Shown: positions 1 through 7,139 of the stretch, one piece after another
How positions within the stretch are numbered: the first letter of the stretch is position 1
Layout of the letters: every line of letters begins with the position of its first letter
Assembly (NCBI GenBank): GCA_002298335.1
Contig: DBNK01000039.1
Span: forward strand, 1-40,599
Direction: 5' to 3'
Length of the DNA: 40,599 nt
From: Thalassolituus sp. UBA674
GTDB taxonomy: Bacteria > Pseudomonadota > Gammaproteobacteria > Pseudomonadales > Oceanobacteraceae
Program-made: the position numbers and the translations under genes
The notes under the pieces: generated by a model
Told to the model about the DNA's origin: nothing
The model's database searches: none
The model's input: only the letters and a program-made list of their open reading frames with translations

Positions 1-48
1 TGTCCACGAAAGTGGTAGCAGATCACGCCCCTAAGCACGGCGTTATGT
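1..48 (+). mobile_element. 3' part of an integron attC site (truncated by window start)
   Basis: A GTTATGT core at 42-48 is preceded by a GC-rich segment ending in GGC, as in the right-hand (L'/R') half of an attC site. The same gcgttatg core recurs at the complete attC at 385-470, and the distance between the two cores (about 420 bp) is one cassette length. The left half lies outside the window. The cassette junction would fall after G42. Confidence 0.6.
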
Positions 49-58
49 GTAAATAGCG

Positions 59-379
59 ATGGATGAAGTATTAGAGGCACTTCAATATTTGTTTAGCTTT
101 TGGCGCTTTGTATTCAGTAAGCGATTTCGAGCTGAATGTATCTCGAAGTTTAAGAGAATGAGCTTATTTAGAAAGTGTATGGAAATAGCCGGTGGCCTAG
201 CTTCTACCTTTGTTGGTCTTGGGTTGCTAGTATTTATTGTATATTGGGTATTCTTTACAACTTCTATATCGGCAAGTATTGATGCCTGTCTTGATGGTGG
301 CGGTAGTTTTAATCATCAATTATGTGAGTGTGATTACGAGTTGAGTCACCCCTACATTGAGAAAAATCAATGCGAGTAG
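59..379 (+). CDS. Integron cassette protein, single-pass membrane, function unknown
   Basis: A 106-residue protein that I cannot assign to a named family. It starts 11 bases after the upstream attC core and fills the cassette spanning about 43-464, so it is the sole cargo. A basic, aromatic N-terminal part (residues 1-40) is followed by one hydrophobic segment at about 44-67. A short C-terminal tail contains the pattern C-L-D-G-G-G-S-F then C-E-C, with four cysteines in the last 30 residues. The first half has Arg/Lys-rich stretches and the cysteine tail follows the membrane segment. The positive-inside rule therefore suggests a cytoplasmic N terminus and a periplasmic, possibly disulfide-bonded tail; this is inference. 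Similar CLDxGG tails occur in many small cassette and phage proteins of unknown role. Confidence 0.7.
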   Translation: MDEVLEALQYLFSFWRFVFSKRFRAECISKFKRMSLFRKCMEIAGGLASTFVGLGLLVFIVYWVFFTTSISASIDACLDGGGSFNHQLCECDYELSHPYIEKNQCE

Positions 380-384
380 CAACA

Positions 385-470
385 CATAACAAGCGGCTGA
401 AGTTCGCTTCGGGCCATTCGGCCCTTCTCTGGGACGCACCTTCGGTGCGCCCCATAGCCGAGCGTTATGC
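385..470 (+). mobile_element. Integron attC recombination site (complete)
   Basis: R'' CATAAC (385-390) pairs with R' GTTATG (464-469). The inner arms GCGGCT (393-398) and AGCCG (456-460) are also complementary, with an unpaired base on each side as expected for attC. Between them two further hairpins are visible: one around 409-424 (CGGGCC/GGCCC) and a strong one around 433-453 (GGACGCACC-TTCG-GTGCGCCCC). The total of about 86 bp and the layout match Vibrio/Xanthomonas-type attC sites folded as a single strand for integron integrase. The strand exchange point would be after G464. Confidence 0.88.
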
Positions 471-479
471 ACACTAATT

Positions 480-929
480 ATGGAAATCAGAGAGCTATCA
501 AAGTCTGAACTATACGAGCTTCTGGATTTATACCTGGATCTACATGATGAGGATGAATCTGCTCCTCAGGACGGCACGCTCGATTTAGTCTGGGATAAAA
601 TACAGGAAAACCCGGACTATTATTGTTTAGGTGTTTTTGTTCATAAAAAACTCGTGAGCACATGCAGTCTGATGATTATCCCTAACTTAACGAGAGGGTG
701 CCGGCCCTATGCTCTGATCGAGAATGTAGTGACTCACCAGAGCTTTCGCAGGAAAGGCTATGGTAAAGCAATTTTGCAACATTCTTTAAATTTAGCTTGG
801 GCAAACAATTGCTATAAGGTCATGCTTCAAACAGGACGTCTCAACGAAGAAACGTTTCAATTCTATGAGCAGGCGGGGTTCAATCGTCATGCTAAACAAG
901 CATTTGTTGCCAAGCCCAAGTGCACATAG
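480..929 (+). CDS. GNAT family N-acetyltransferase (integron cassette)
   Basis: A 149-residue GCN5-related acetyltransferase that transfers an acetyl group from acetyl-CoA to an unknown amine. The acetyl-CoA-binding motif A is seen as FRRKGYGKAIL around residues 89-99, preceded by the beta-strand IENVVTHQSFR. The C-terminal FYEQAGF (128-134) is the usual motif-B end of the fold. The ATG lies 11 bases after the attC core, the normal position for a cassette gene. GNATs are among the commonest integron cargo and include aminoglycoside and antitoxin-like enzymes; nothing here fixes the substrate. No clear attC follows it, so this may be the last recognisable cassette or one with a decayed attC. 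Confidence 0.88.
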   Translation: MEIRELSKSELYELLDLYLDLHDEDESAPQDGTLDLVWDKIQENPDYYCLGVFVHKKLVSTCSLMIIPNLTRGCRPYALIENVVTHQSFRRKGYGKAILQHSLNLAWANNCYKVMLQTGRLNEETFQFYEQAGFNRHAKQAFVAKPKCT

Positions 930-987
930 CAAGTAGGCAGTAAAGCTACACCCCTGACTGAGGTGTTACAAAAAAAAGGAGCCAGGC

Positions 988-1395
988 ATGACAATCAATC
1001 TAAAGGAAGTTGACGGAATTAAAATTCTTCCGAAGCACAAAGCATCTTGCCATTGTGGGGCAGTAGAAATTGAACTGGACCTTCCGGATGGTCTGATTGA
1101 TGTCCGTCGGTGTGACTGTTCGATGTGTCGCAGGCGAGGCGCTATAGCGGCGTCAGTTCCTTTGTCGGGTATTCATATTCTGAAAGGTTCTGGGGCACTC
1201 AAGCTCTATCAATTCAATACGATGACAGCAAAACATTATTTTTGCAGTCACTGCGGTATTTATACACATCACCAACGCAGATCAAATCCGACCCAGTATG
1301 GTTTTAATGTGGCCTGCTTAGAAGGTATCAATCCGTTGAAAATAGAGGGCATTCCAACCTATGACGGCGTTAATCATCCGGCTGACCGAAAGTAA
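988..1395 (+). CDS. GFA (glutathione-dependent formaldehyde-activating) family zinc protein
   Basis: A 135-residue protein with the full cysteine pattern of the Gfa/CENP-V fold. CHCG (C21, C23), CDCSMC (C42, C44, C47) and CSHCG (C86, C89) would bind two zinc ions. The prototype, Gfa of Paracoccus, was described as accelerating the condensation of formaldehyde with glutathione, but most homologues have no proven substrate. The ATG has a strong Shine-Dalgarno, AAAGGAG, 7-8 bases upstream. Its length is normal and it appears intact. It sits directly after the GNAT cassette, and GFA proteins are frequent integron and island cargo, so it may be a former cassette. The specific reaction is uncertain. 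Confidence 0.88.
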   Translation: MTINLKEVDGIKILPKHKASCHCGAVEIELDLPDGLIDVRRCDCSMCRRRGAIAASVPLSGIHILKGSGALKLYQFNTMTAKHYFCSHCGIYTHHQRRSNPTQYGFNVACLEGINPLKIEGIPTYDGVNHPADRK

Positions 1396-1443
1396 TGCAG
1401 TTTACAAATAATTGTTGTCATACCTTCTGGGTTGAGACAATCA

Positions 1444-1486
1444 AGAACACGCTGCTTTTTAGCCTGCTGCGAAAAGCGGGTGTTCT
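1444..1486. other. Imperfect inverted repeat / hairpin
   Basis: AGAACAC (1444-1450) is complementary to GTGTTCT (1480-1486), and the interior (GCTGCTTTTTAGC against GCGAAAAGCGG) is partly complementary. It lies between the GFA gene and the SDR gene. No T-run follows, so it is not a clear terminator, and no GTTRRRY core is present, so it is not a clear attC. Its role is unknown. Confidence 0.4.
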
Positions 1487-1513
1487 GCGTCACAGTGGTG
1501 AGGGTATAACTTC

Positions 1514-2251
1514 ATGGAAATAGCGTTTGTATCGGGTGGTAGTTCTGGAATCGGTTTGGCAACCGTTCGGTCATTTCTTTCCCAGGGGGTGAAAGTAGTG
1601 ACGTGCGGTCGCTCGGAAGACAGATGGCTCGCCTTAGTCAAAGACGATGTAGCATTAAGTGCTGTTGATTTTATTCCTGCTGATTGTACGGATGAAAGTC
1701 ATGTTGAGAGTCTTTTCGAGTACATAAAGTCCAACTACGGTCATTTAAATTACGCGGTAAACAATGCCTCACCCGATTCAGGTTCAAACGGAGTGTTTCA
1801 GGTTCAACCCTTCGACGCGCTAAGAAAGAGCGTGGAAGCTGATTTGATATCTCACATGCATTGCATGCAGAAAGAGCTGGAGATCATGGGTGCTGGAGGC
1901 TGCATTGTTAACGTGTCATCGGTTAATGGGATAAGGCCGACCCCCGGTGCTGCTGCTTACTCAGCGGCAAAGCATGGGCTTGAAGGGCTGACGAGGTCAG
2001 TAGCGCTTGAAGCGATAAAGTCCGGGGTGAGGGTAAACTCCGTTGCACCTGGTGTAACCTGGACTCCCCGTTGGGAGCGAAGACAGGCTGAAACGTCCCA
2101 TACAAGAGAAGACGTAAGTAATCTTGTACCAATAGGCAGGTTTGCAGATGCGGCCGAGATAGCGAGCGCTATCCAATGGCTATGCTCAAAAGAATCAAGC
2201 TATGTTGTCGGGCATACCCTGGTTGTTGATGGCGGGCTTTCTCTGGCATAG
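1514..2251 (+). CDS. SDR family NAD(P)-dependent oxidoreductase
   Basis: A classical short-chain dehydrogenase/reductase of 245 residues. The cofactor-binding GGSSGIG is at residues 8-14. The NNAG-type motif reads NNAS (83-86), the catalytic serine is S135/S136, and the YxxxK pair is Y149 and K153. The C terminus VVGHTLVVDGGLSLA is the standard ending for FabG-like enzymes. NNAS in place of NNAG is a mild deviation also seen in active members. It reduces or oxidises an alcohol/ketone substrate that the sequence does not reveal. It lies alone in the low-GC block, with no operon partner. Confidence 0.92.
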   Translation: MEIAFVSGGSSGIGLATVRSFLSQGVKVVTCGRSEDRWLALVKDDVALSAVDFIPADCTDESHVESLFEYIKSNYGHLNYAVNNASPDSGSNGVFQVQPFDALRKSVEADLISHMHCMQKELEIMGAGGCIVNVSSVNGIRPTPGAAAYSAAKHGLEGLTRSVALEAIKSGVRVNSVAPGVTWTPRWERRQAETSHTREDVSNLVPIGRFADAAEIASAIQWLCSKESSYVVGHTLVVDGGLSLA

Positions 2252-2554
2252 CTGAGAAAGATCTCGTTAACGTTTCAGGATTTACTCGTACTAAGCTGCC
2301 CGTTTGCACTGTCTGCCCTCTTTACCCTGAACTTCATTCCACTGACGCTATTGGACACTGGGCGACAACCTTTGTGTTGCTCATACCTGTAAGTGTTGAT
2401 TATTCATCACTTTTTTATCAAAGAATTCACTGTGGTCTGTGGGGCTGCAGTGAATAGTTAATGATGGTTCTACAAACGTACCATTCTGAATTCTTCCATA
2501 TGGGTGATTTGATGATTGCTGTAGTAAAGTAGACACCTTGGTGTAAGGGTGAAA
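2252..2554. other. Intergenic stretch with no recognisable feature
   Basis: About 300 bases between the SDR gene and the broken small gene. It is AT-rich with many stops in all frames. I see no attC, tRNA, terminator or convincing promoter in it. Confidence 0.5.
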
Positions 2555-2819
2555 ATGAAAAACCCTGTTACAGTTATTCATTTTATTGCTCTTGCTTTCC
2601 TGCTCTATTTTCAGTTCTCTGAAATAGCCTATAAGTTGGATTTTCTAAGCTAAGCTGGTTGCCGTTTTAGAAAATGATGAAAAAATGAAGGAGGTGTGTG
2701 AGGTATACACGCCCGGATTCTTTGGTGAGGCAAAGCTTCAGAACAAATACCAGAAATGCATTAATGCTTATGAAACTGAAGGCTATAAATTGATCAACAG
2801 AAGTGATATGTGTTTTTAA
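2555..2819 (+). pseudogene. Small exported/membrane protein gene with a frameshift
   Basis: An ATG at 2555 opens a 32-codon frame encoding a hydrophobic signal-anchor-like stretch (MKNPVTVIHFIALAFLLYF) that ends at TAA 2651-2653. A second frame takes over at once. From about 2657 it reads LVAVLENDEKMKEVCEV and continues to TAA 2817-2819, including the ATG at 2685. Its residues are protein-like, with two KxxC elements and a final DMCF. The two parts would join with one inserted or deleted base near 2640-2655, where a CTAAG-CTAAG duplication is visible. The joined product would be about 85 residues, with an N-terminal membrane or signal segment and a cysteine-containing domain. It ends 3 bases before the next lipoprotein gene. 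Two separate tiny genes, or a sequencing error, are alternatives. Confidence 0.45.
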
Positions 2820-2822
2820 TAT

Positions 2823-3257
2823 ATGATTGGTCATAAAGTAAGATTTCTAAATATCGTTTTTGGCGCAATATTCCTGTTGTCATGCGGCAAGTTAGAGAGA
2901 GAGGATGGTGAGCTGTTATACAAGGACCACCCGATAGTAGGTACCTGGGTACATTCAATGAATGGATGTGATGAAATTTTTGAGTTTACTACTACCGGAA
3001 TCCGCATGGTTCATGCGAATCAGGAAATCGTTAAAGCAGAATATGAAATATCAGACATAGTCCCAGAGAAAGGTATTTACCTCGTCAAAGATACTGTTTT
3101 GGAGGACAACGGAATGCCTGATTGCACTGGTTCAACTTCTGACATGAGTGGCGATGTGGTAGAGTTGATTTTGATTATTCAGCATCTTCCAGAGCGCTTT
3201 AGCTTCTGTTTTGATAGCCAATTAACCAGTTGTGTTGGCCCCTATGTGAAACAATAG
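2823..3257 (+). CDS. Hypothetical lipoprotein
   Basis: A 144-residue protein with a short basic N terminus, a hydrophobic core and a lipobox LLSC near residue 21, so it is predicted to be an acylated lipoprotein. The mature part contains WVHSMNGCDEIFEFTTTG, reminiscent of small lipocalin-like or META-like stress lipoproteins (a GTW opening followed by beta strands), and three further cysteines (NGCDE, PDCTG, FCF...SCVG). I do not recognise a defined family. It follows the broken small gene by 3 bases, so the two may once have formed an operon or a two-gene cassette. Confidence 0.7.
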   Translation: MIGHKVRFLNIVFGAIFLLSCGKLEREDGELLYKDHPIVGTWVHSMNGCDEIFEFTTTGIRMVHANQEIVKAEYEISDIVPEKGIYLVKDTVLEDNGMPDCTGSTSDMSGDVVELILIIQHLPERFSFCFDSQLTSCVGPYVKQ

Positions 3258-3341
3258 GGAAACACCAGGCGCATTGATATTTAAGTTATCAATGTTGTAA
3301 GCATAGCTTTGCGAAGTGTGTTAGTCATTAAGGATGTGACC

Positions 3342-3974
3342 ATGCTCCAATACTACGAACAGCGCTACCCTGAATACGAGGCAATCTATGCTAAGCCCGA
3401 GCGTCAAGTGGATCTGGTATGGCTTGAGGCCCGCATTCGCGAGTTAACGTCATATAAATGCGTCTATGAGATTGCTTGTGGAACTGGTTACTGGACGCGC
3501 CGACTGGCGTCCTTTGCTGAACGCGTGCATGCCACAGATGTATCGCAGAAACTGGTTGATTTAGCTGTATCGGGCTGTGCGTCTGATAACGTCACCTCGG
3601 AAACAGCTGATGCCTTTAATATTCCGAAAAGCCAGAACTTTAATTGTGTACTGGCTGGTTTCTTCTACTCGCACGTGCTTATTAAGCAGCAGAGTCCATT
3701 TCTGAAAGGCCTGGCGGAGTCATTTCTGCCCGGAACTCGCGTTGTTCTTTTTGATAACAGGTATGTTGAAGGTAGTAATACTGCGGTCTCCAGATGTTCT
3801 GATGAGGGCGATACATACCAAACCCGGCTGCTATCAGATGGTAGTTCTCACGAAGTACTTAAAAACTTTCCGACGGAATCCGAACTAAAGACAACTTGTG
3901 CACCATTCCTTCGGGATCTGGAAGTAATGGAGTGTCAGTATTATTGGTTGGTCACAGGGATAATTAGTGACTGA
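3342..3974 (+). CDS. Class I SAM-dependent methyltransferase
   Basis: A 210-residue protein with SAM-binding motif I as EIACGTGYWTRRLA (about residues 43-56), then the acidic motif II region HATDVSQKLVDLA. The motif IV region is NFNCVLAGFFYSHV, in the usual position of the substrate-facing strand. I chose the ATG at 3342, preceded by AAGGA with 7-8 bases spacing, over an upstream TTG at 3309 that would add 11 unsupported residues. The methyl acceptor is unknown. Small stand-alone methyltransferases of this kind are common in islands and integrons. Confidence 0.87.
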   Translation: MLQYYEQRYPEYEAIYAKPERQVDLVWLEARIRELTSYKCVYEIACGTGYWTRRLASFAERVHATDVSQKLVDLAVSGCASDNVTSETADAFNIPKSQNFNCVLAGFFYSHVLIKQQSPFLKGLAESFLPGTRVVLFDNRYVEGSNTAVSRCSDEGDTYQTRLLSDGSSHEVLKNFPTESELKTTCAPFLRDLEVMECQYYWLVTGIISD

Positions 3975-4015
3975 CAAAATTTTATTCTTGTTTTTAAGTC
4001 TGATCATCTTTGGTT

Positions 4016-4034
4016 GTGTTAATTTACTTAACAC
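4016..4034. repeat. Perfect inverted repeat (7 bp arms)
   Basis: GTGTTAA-TTTAC-TTAACAC is a perfect palindrome with a 5-base centre, located 40 bases after the methyltransferase stop. It could be an operator for a dimeric regulator or a weak hairpin. No T-run follows, and nothing else in the 3975-4215 gap stands out. Confidence 0.35.
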
Positions 4035-4215
4035 GAAGTAGTTTCACCAAGTGATAGATAAAGTGGGTAATATGGTATGTGGCTTATCTTAGTCGCCCTG
4101 CCAGGGCTTTCTGGTTAACTGGTCGCCCGATACATGCGATATAAACCAGCGGTTCCTGTTGTAGGGTCTATCCTCTGGTTATGAGTTTTTTAGTGTGGCA
4201 AATCAATAAATATCA

Positions 4216-4240
4216 GTGAGGTGAGGTGAGGTGAGGTGAT
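4216..4240 (+). repeat. Pentanucleotide tandem repeat GTGAG x4 (+GTGAT) at a ribosome binding site
   Basis: Four exact GTGAG units (4216-4235) and one GTGAT (4236-4240) directly abut the ATG at 4241. Each junction creates GAGGTG, a Shine-Dalgarno-like hexamer, so the repeat doubles as a run of ribosome binding sites. Repeat-number change by slipped-strand mispairing could alter translation of the downstream gene. Confidence 0.8.
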
Positions 4241-4609
4241 ATGAAGTCAAGGTTTCCGGAAAAGATCGCACCCTATGTTCGCGCTGAAATAGCGCAATCA
4301 GACAAGTGCTCCGCTGAAAATGATGCTGTCTCTGCTTTCAGGCATCTGGAGAATGCTCATGTTCTTGGTCAGACTTCAACCTGGTGGCATGTCAGAGTTC
4401 ATTGGCTGATGCTGGTGTGGGCGTATAAAAATAAATCCGGAAGAGAGTTCTCAGGGCAGATCTTACGCATTGTTGGAGCGGCGACAAAAACAGCCATTGG
4501 TCTGGTGCCAACAGGTAATACCGGTGGTGCAAACATCAGTCCCTTTAAGCGACTGCCAATCAGCCCTGAACATGGAGCCATTCTGGCGAAGGTTAAAAGT
4601 GATGGCTGA
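4241..4609 (+). CDS. DUF3703 family protein
   Basis: A 122-residue protein that fits DUF3703. It has the conserved core HLENAHVLGQ, then WWHVRVHWLMLVWA, then the C-terminal VPTGNTGGANISPFKRLPI. Its length is normal for the family. Members are small, uncharacterised, and sometimes found beside metal-resistance genes; no such neighbours are present here. The start is fixed by the adjoining GAGGTG repeats. A GTG in the repeat tract in the same frame runs into TGA immediately, so the ATG at 4241 is the only sensible start. Confidence 0.82.
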   Translation: MKSRFPEKIAPYVRAEIAQSDKCSAENDAVSAFRHLENAHVLGQTSTWWHVRVHWLMLVWAYKNKSGREFSGQILRIVGAATKTAIGLVPTGNTGGANISPFKRLPISPEHGAILAKVKSDG

Positions 4610-4793
4610 TGATGCTGTTGAGTGTGTGTAATTATCAGGATGCATCAAATCGCTGAACATTTTTCAGGATGTGTAGCTATAAATCCCCTTATGGCAGTGA
4701 TTGATCCGACAGGAAGGGCTATGCATTATTTAACTGAAAATAATCGTATTACATATTACGTATGCTTTTTATCAAGATAAATGGTGAATTATT

Positions 4794-5126
4794 TTGAATA
4801 AATTAGTTTCAGTCATGTTGCTTTCAATATCCTGTGTCTCATGTGCAACTGTGAAAACAGTCAACCCGGAAGAAGGGCATGTCGATATCAGTTATGGCAA
4901 AAATAAAAGCCAGTGTGAAAGTATCCCACGGGTTTACAGTGGTGCTGCTTACAACTTCTGTCGGTTACATGGTGAGCCAAGGACAGAGCCTGCCTATGAA
5001 TTTCAGGTGCTGAATGGTGTACCTTTTCTGGTGATCGATACGTTTTTCTCTGTGCTTGCAGACACGGTGCTCTTACCATACACAGTGTACAGACAGGTGA
5101 ACGATGGCAACATTCAGGTGAACTGA
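4794..5126 (+). CDS. YceK/YidQ-like (DUF1375) small lipoprotein
   Basis: A 110-residue predicted lipoprotein. The hydrophobic N terminus ends in two candidate lipid-attachment cysteines (SISC and CVSC, residues 14-17). The body has the YceK/YidQ pattern: a Y-x-G segment (VYSGAAYNF), then PFLVIDTFFSVLADTVLLPYTVY, the family's DxxFSxxxDTxLLPxT signature. The family sits in the outer membrane or periplasm of enterobacteria and other gammaproteobacteria, and its role is unknown. It has a TTG start preceded by GGTGA. It stands alone in the block. Confidence 0.75.
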   Translation: MNKLVSVMLLSISCVSCATVKTVNPEEGHVDISYGKNKSQCESIPRVYSGAAYNFCRLHGEPRTEPAYEFQVLNGVPFLVIDTFFSVLADTVLLPYTVYRQVNDGNIQVN

Positions 5127-5348
5127 CGCTGTTTTCATTCAGGTTCCGGTCGCAGCAGGCCTCATACTGTTACGCCCCTGACCGCCTGCCGCCATGGCAT
5201 TTCTGCAGAATACTTCCCTTCTTTCTGAATCCTTTTTATCAGTTTCTCCCTCTTATCTGAAGCAGGTTGCTGCATACGTTTATCCTCAGACTGGTATCCC
5301 GCTGGGCGTCTGAATCGTTATGTTTAATTTCAGGTCAGTTGAATTTTT

Positions 5349-5795
5349 ATGAAGTTTGAATTTCTTGAAGCATCACTGGATGACAAACCTTAGCTGCAGA
5401 CACTGCGCAGACTCACCCTGGCGCCGCATCTGGCGCATGCGGGGCCCCTGCTGACGGATGAAGAGCACAACAGTCGGGTTGATGAGCAGTATGAGTTCTT
5501 CTTTCTGGTGTTCCTGGGTGGAATACGGATCGGTATTGTGCAATATGAATCCTCCTGTGAGGAGATCAGAATCCTGCAGCTGCAGATACATCCGGACTAT
5601 CAGGGGCAAGGCTACGGTGGTGGGGTGATTGAACAGTTACTGCGTCTGGCTGGTCAGGGGCCGGTATCTCTGGCGGTTCTTAAAGGCAATCCGGCAATAC
5701 GTCTGTATCTGAGAGCCGGATTTAAAGTTGTTGGCGAAGATGATCACGAATATCACATGAAGACAGATCCCTGTGGATATTCGCGTTTAAATTGA
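5349..5795 (+). pseudogene. GNAT family acetyltransferase interrupted by an in-frame TAG
   Basis: Reading from ATG 5349 gives MKFEFLEASLDDKP, then TAG at 5391-5393. The same frame then continues without interruption to 5795. The 34 residues after the stop (LQTLRRLTLAPHLAHAG and on) are protein-like and lead straight into a GNAT fold. That fold contains ILQLQIHPDYQGQGYGGGV (motif A, Q-G-Q-G-Y-G), the ending LKGNPAIRLYLRAGFKVVG (motif B) and DDHEYHMK. The downstream part could start at GTG 5508, but it would lack the first two strands of the fold. A single CTG-to-TAG-type or CAG-to-TAG change explains the break. Stop-codon suppression or a sequencing error is possible. Confidence 0.75.
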
Positions 5796-5811
5796 AAGAG
5801 AAATCAGTGAA

Positions 5812-6489
5812 ATGGAATTAAGTCATGTTGTCCCCTGGGGGCGTTCGTTCCGTGAATACCGGAAAATGTTCTGCCTTACGGATTCAGACCTCAAAAAATC
5901 CATCCTGGGCTGTGGGGATGGACCTGCCTCATTCAACAGTGGGCTGACTTCTATGGGGGGGGCTGTGATCTCTGCTGATCCTGTGTATGCCTTCAGTGCA
6001 ATACAACTGCAAGCCAGAATCGCTGAAGTTTATGCTGAGATCATCCCTAAAATGGAAGCGACACAATCACAGTATATATGGGAGTCGATTCCGTCAGTTG
6101 ATGCGCTCGGTCAGGTTCGTATGGATGCGATGCTGCGCTTTCTCACCGATTATGAGCAGGGCAGACAGCAGGGGCGCTATGTTGAGTGTTCTCTGCCAGA
6201 GTTGCCGTTTAACAACAAGCAATTCGATCTGGCGCTCTGCTCTCATTATCTGTTTCTTTACAGCTCGCAGGTTAGCCTGGTTCAGCATCTTGATTCTGTT
6301 TTCGAGTTGCTTCGCGTTGCCCGTGAGGTGCGGATTTATCCCCTGGTGACTCTGGATGGAAGCCCCTCACCTTATCTGCAAAAAGTAACGACTGCATTGA
6401 AACAGCAGGGAGCTGATGTTCAGCTTCTGTCGTCTGCTTATGTTTTTCAGAAGGGTGCCACGCACACTCTGGTCATCAGAGAGCAGTGA
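5812..6489 (+). CDS. SAM-dependent methyltransferase-like protein
   Basis: A 225-residue protein with a Rossmann-type motif ILGCGDGPASFN at residues 31-42, then ISADPVYAFS, where an acidic residue would bind SAM ribose. A late ELPFNNKQFDLALCSHYLF is the methyltransferase motif IV position, and REVRIYPLVTLDG follows. The GCGDGP loop and the Y-F-FLYSS segment match a group of uncharacterised bacterial methyltransferase-like proteins. It begins 17 bases after the broken GNAT, so both may have been co-transcribed. The substrate is unknown, and catalytic activity is inferred only from the fold. Confidence 0.72.
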   Translation: MELSHVVPWGRSFREYRKMFCLTDSDLKKSILGCGDGPASFNSGLTSMGGAVISADPVYAFSAIQLQARIAEVYAEIIPKMEATQSQYIWESIPSVDALGQVRMDAMLRFLTDYEQGRQQGRYVECSLPELPFNNKQFDLALCSHYLFLYSSQVSLVQHLDSVFELLRVAREVRIYPLVTLDGSPSPYLQKVTTALKQQGADVQLLSSAYVFQKGATHTLVIREQ

Positions 6490-6628
6490 ATACAGGTGCA
6501 GGATTTAATAAAAATAAAAGAGATTTCTGAAATTATTATCTGACCGTTTTTTACACACCGTCACAGATTAATAACGGACATTCTCTGCTATATTCAGATT
6601 TCCACTTCTGGATGAAAAAAAGGATTTT

Positions 6629-6979
6629 ATGATGAAAAAACTCTTCGCAGCAGTGCTTCTTACCACCATCAGCTCTTTTGCATTCGCCGAGCCTTTCAGT
6701 GTGTCATCGTCTTATGACGTTGCTCAGACACTGTCTGGTGCCATCGAGTTTTCGGTTGATGAAGGCAAAACCGCCAGTTTTTCCGGCGGTTATATCAAAG
6801 AGTTTTCAGTAACTGTTACCCCGGGAAATGAAGATCAGGTGATTCTCACCTATCATTTTGTTGCCGATACGGGTGACAGCCAGTATGAGACCAGTTCCGC
6901 GGTACTGACTGATCTGAATAAAGAGACAGTGCTGACGATGAATGATCAGACCTTCAGCTTCACGGTAAAACGCAGCTGA
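6629..6979 (+). CDS. Hypothetical periplasmic protein
   Basis: A 116-residue protein with a clear Sec signal peptide: MMKK, a hydrophobic core, and cleavage probably after AFA (residue 20). The remaining 95 residues are rich in Ser, Thr, Val and Phe, with alternating hydrophobic residues as in an all-beta domain. Examples are SGAIEFSVDEGKTASFSGG and a C-terminal FSFTVKRS. I do not recognise the family. An AAGGA lies upstream; either ATG 6629 or 6632 could be used. It is monocistronic. Confidence 0.7.
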   Translation: MMKKLFAAVLLTTISSFAFAEPFSVSSSYDVAQTLSGAIEFSVDEGKTASFSGGYIKEFSVTVTPGNEDQVILTYHFVADTGDSQYETSSAVLTDLNKETVLTMNDQTFSFTVKRS

Positions 6980-7139
6980 TCTAATACCTCTTCAGCCCCG
7001 CTGTTCTGGTGGGGTTGGCCTGTTCCTGCTTTTCCTGTACCCGGACATCCGTGGCTGAGTCTGGTAGTGTTTGGTGAATTCCATTTTTAATCGGTCATGT
7101 TTTGCAGAGTCATCTGCAGCGTGACCTTTGGGTGCAGCC

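Noticed and set aside
930..985. Possible third attC after the GNAT cassette (CATAGC ... GTGTTAC)
   Set aside because: The end arms are not complementary and the core is GTTACAA, not GTTRRRY, so it is at best a decayed site.
5317..5323. GTTATGT resembling an attC core before the broken GNAT gene
   Set aside because: No matching R'' (xTAACx) or complementary arms occur in the preceding 200 bases.
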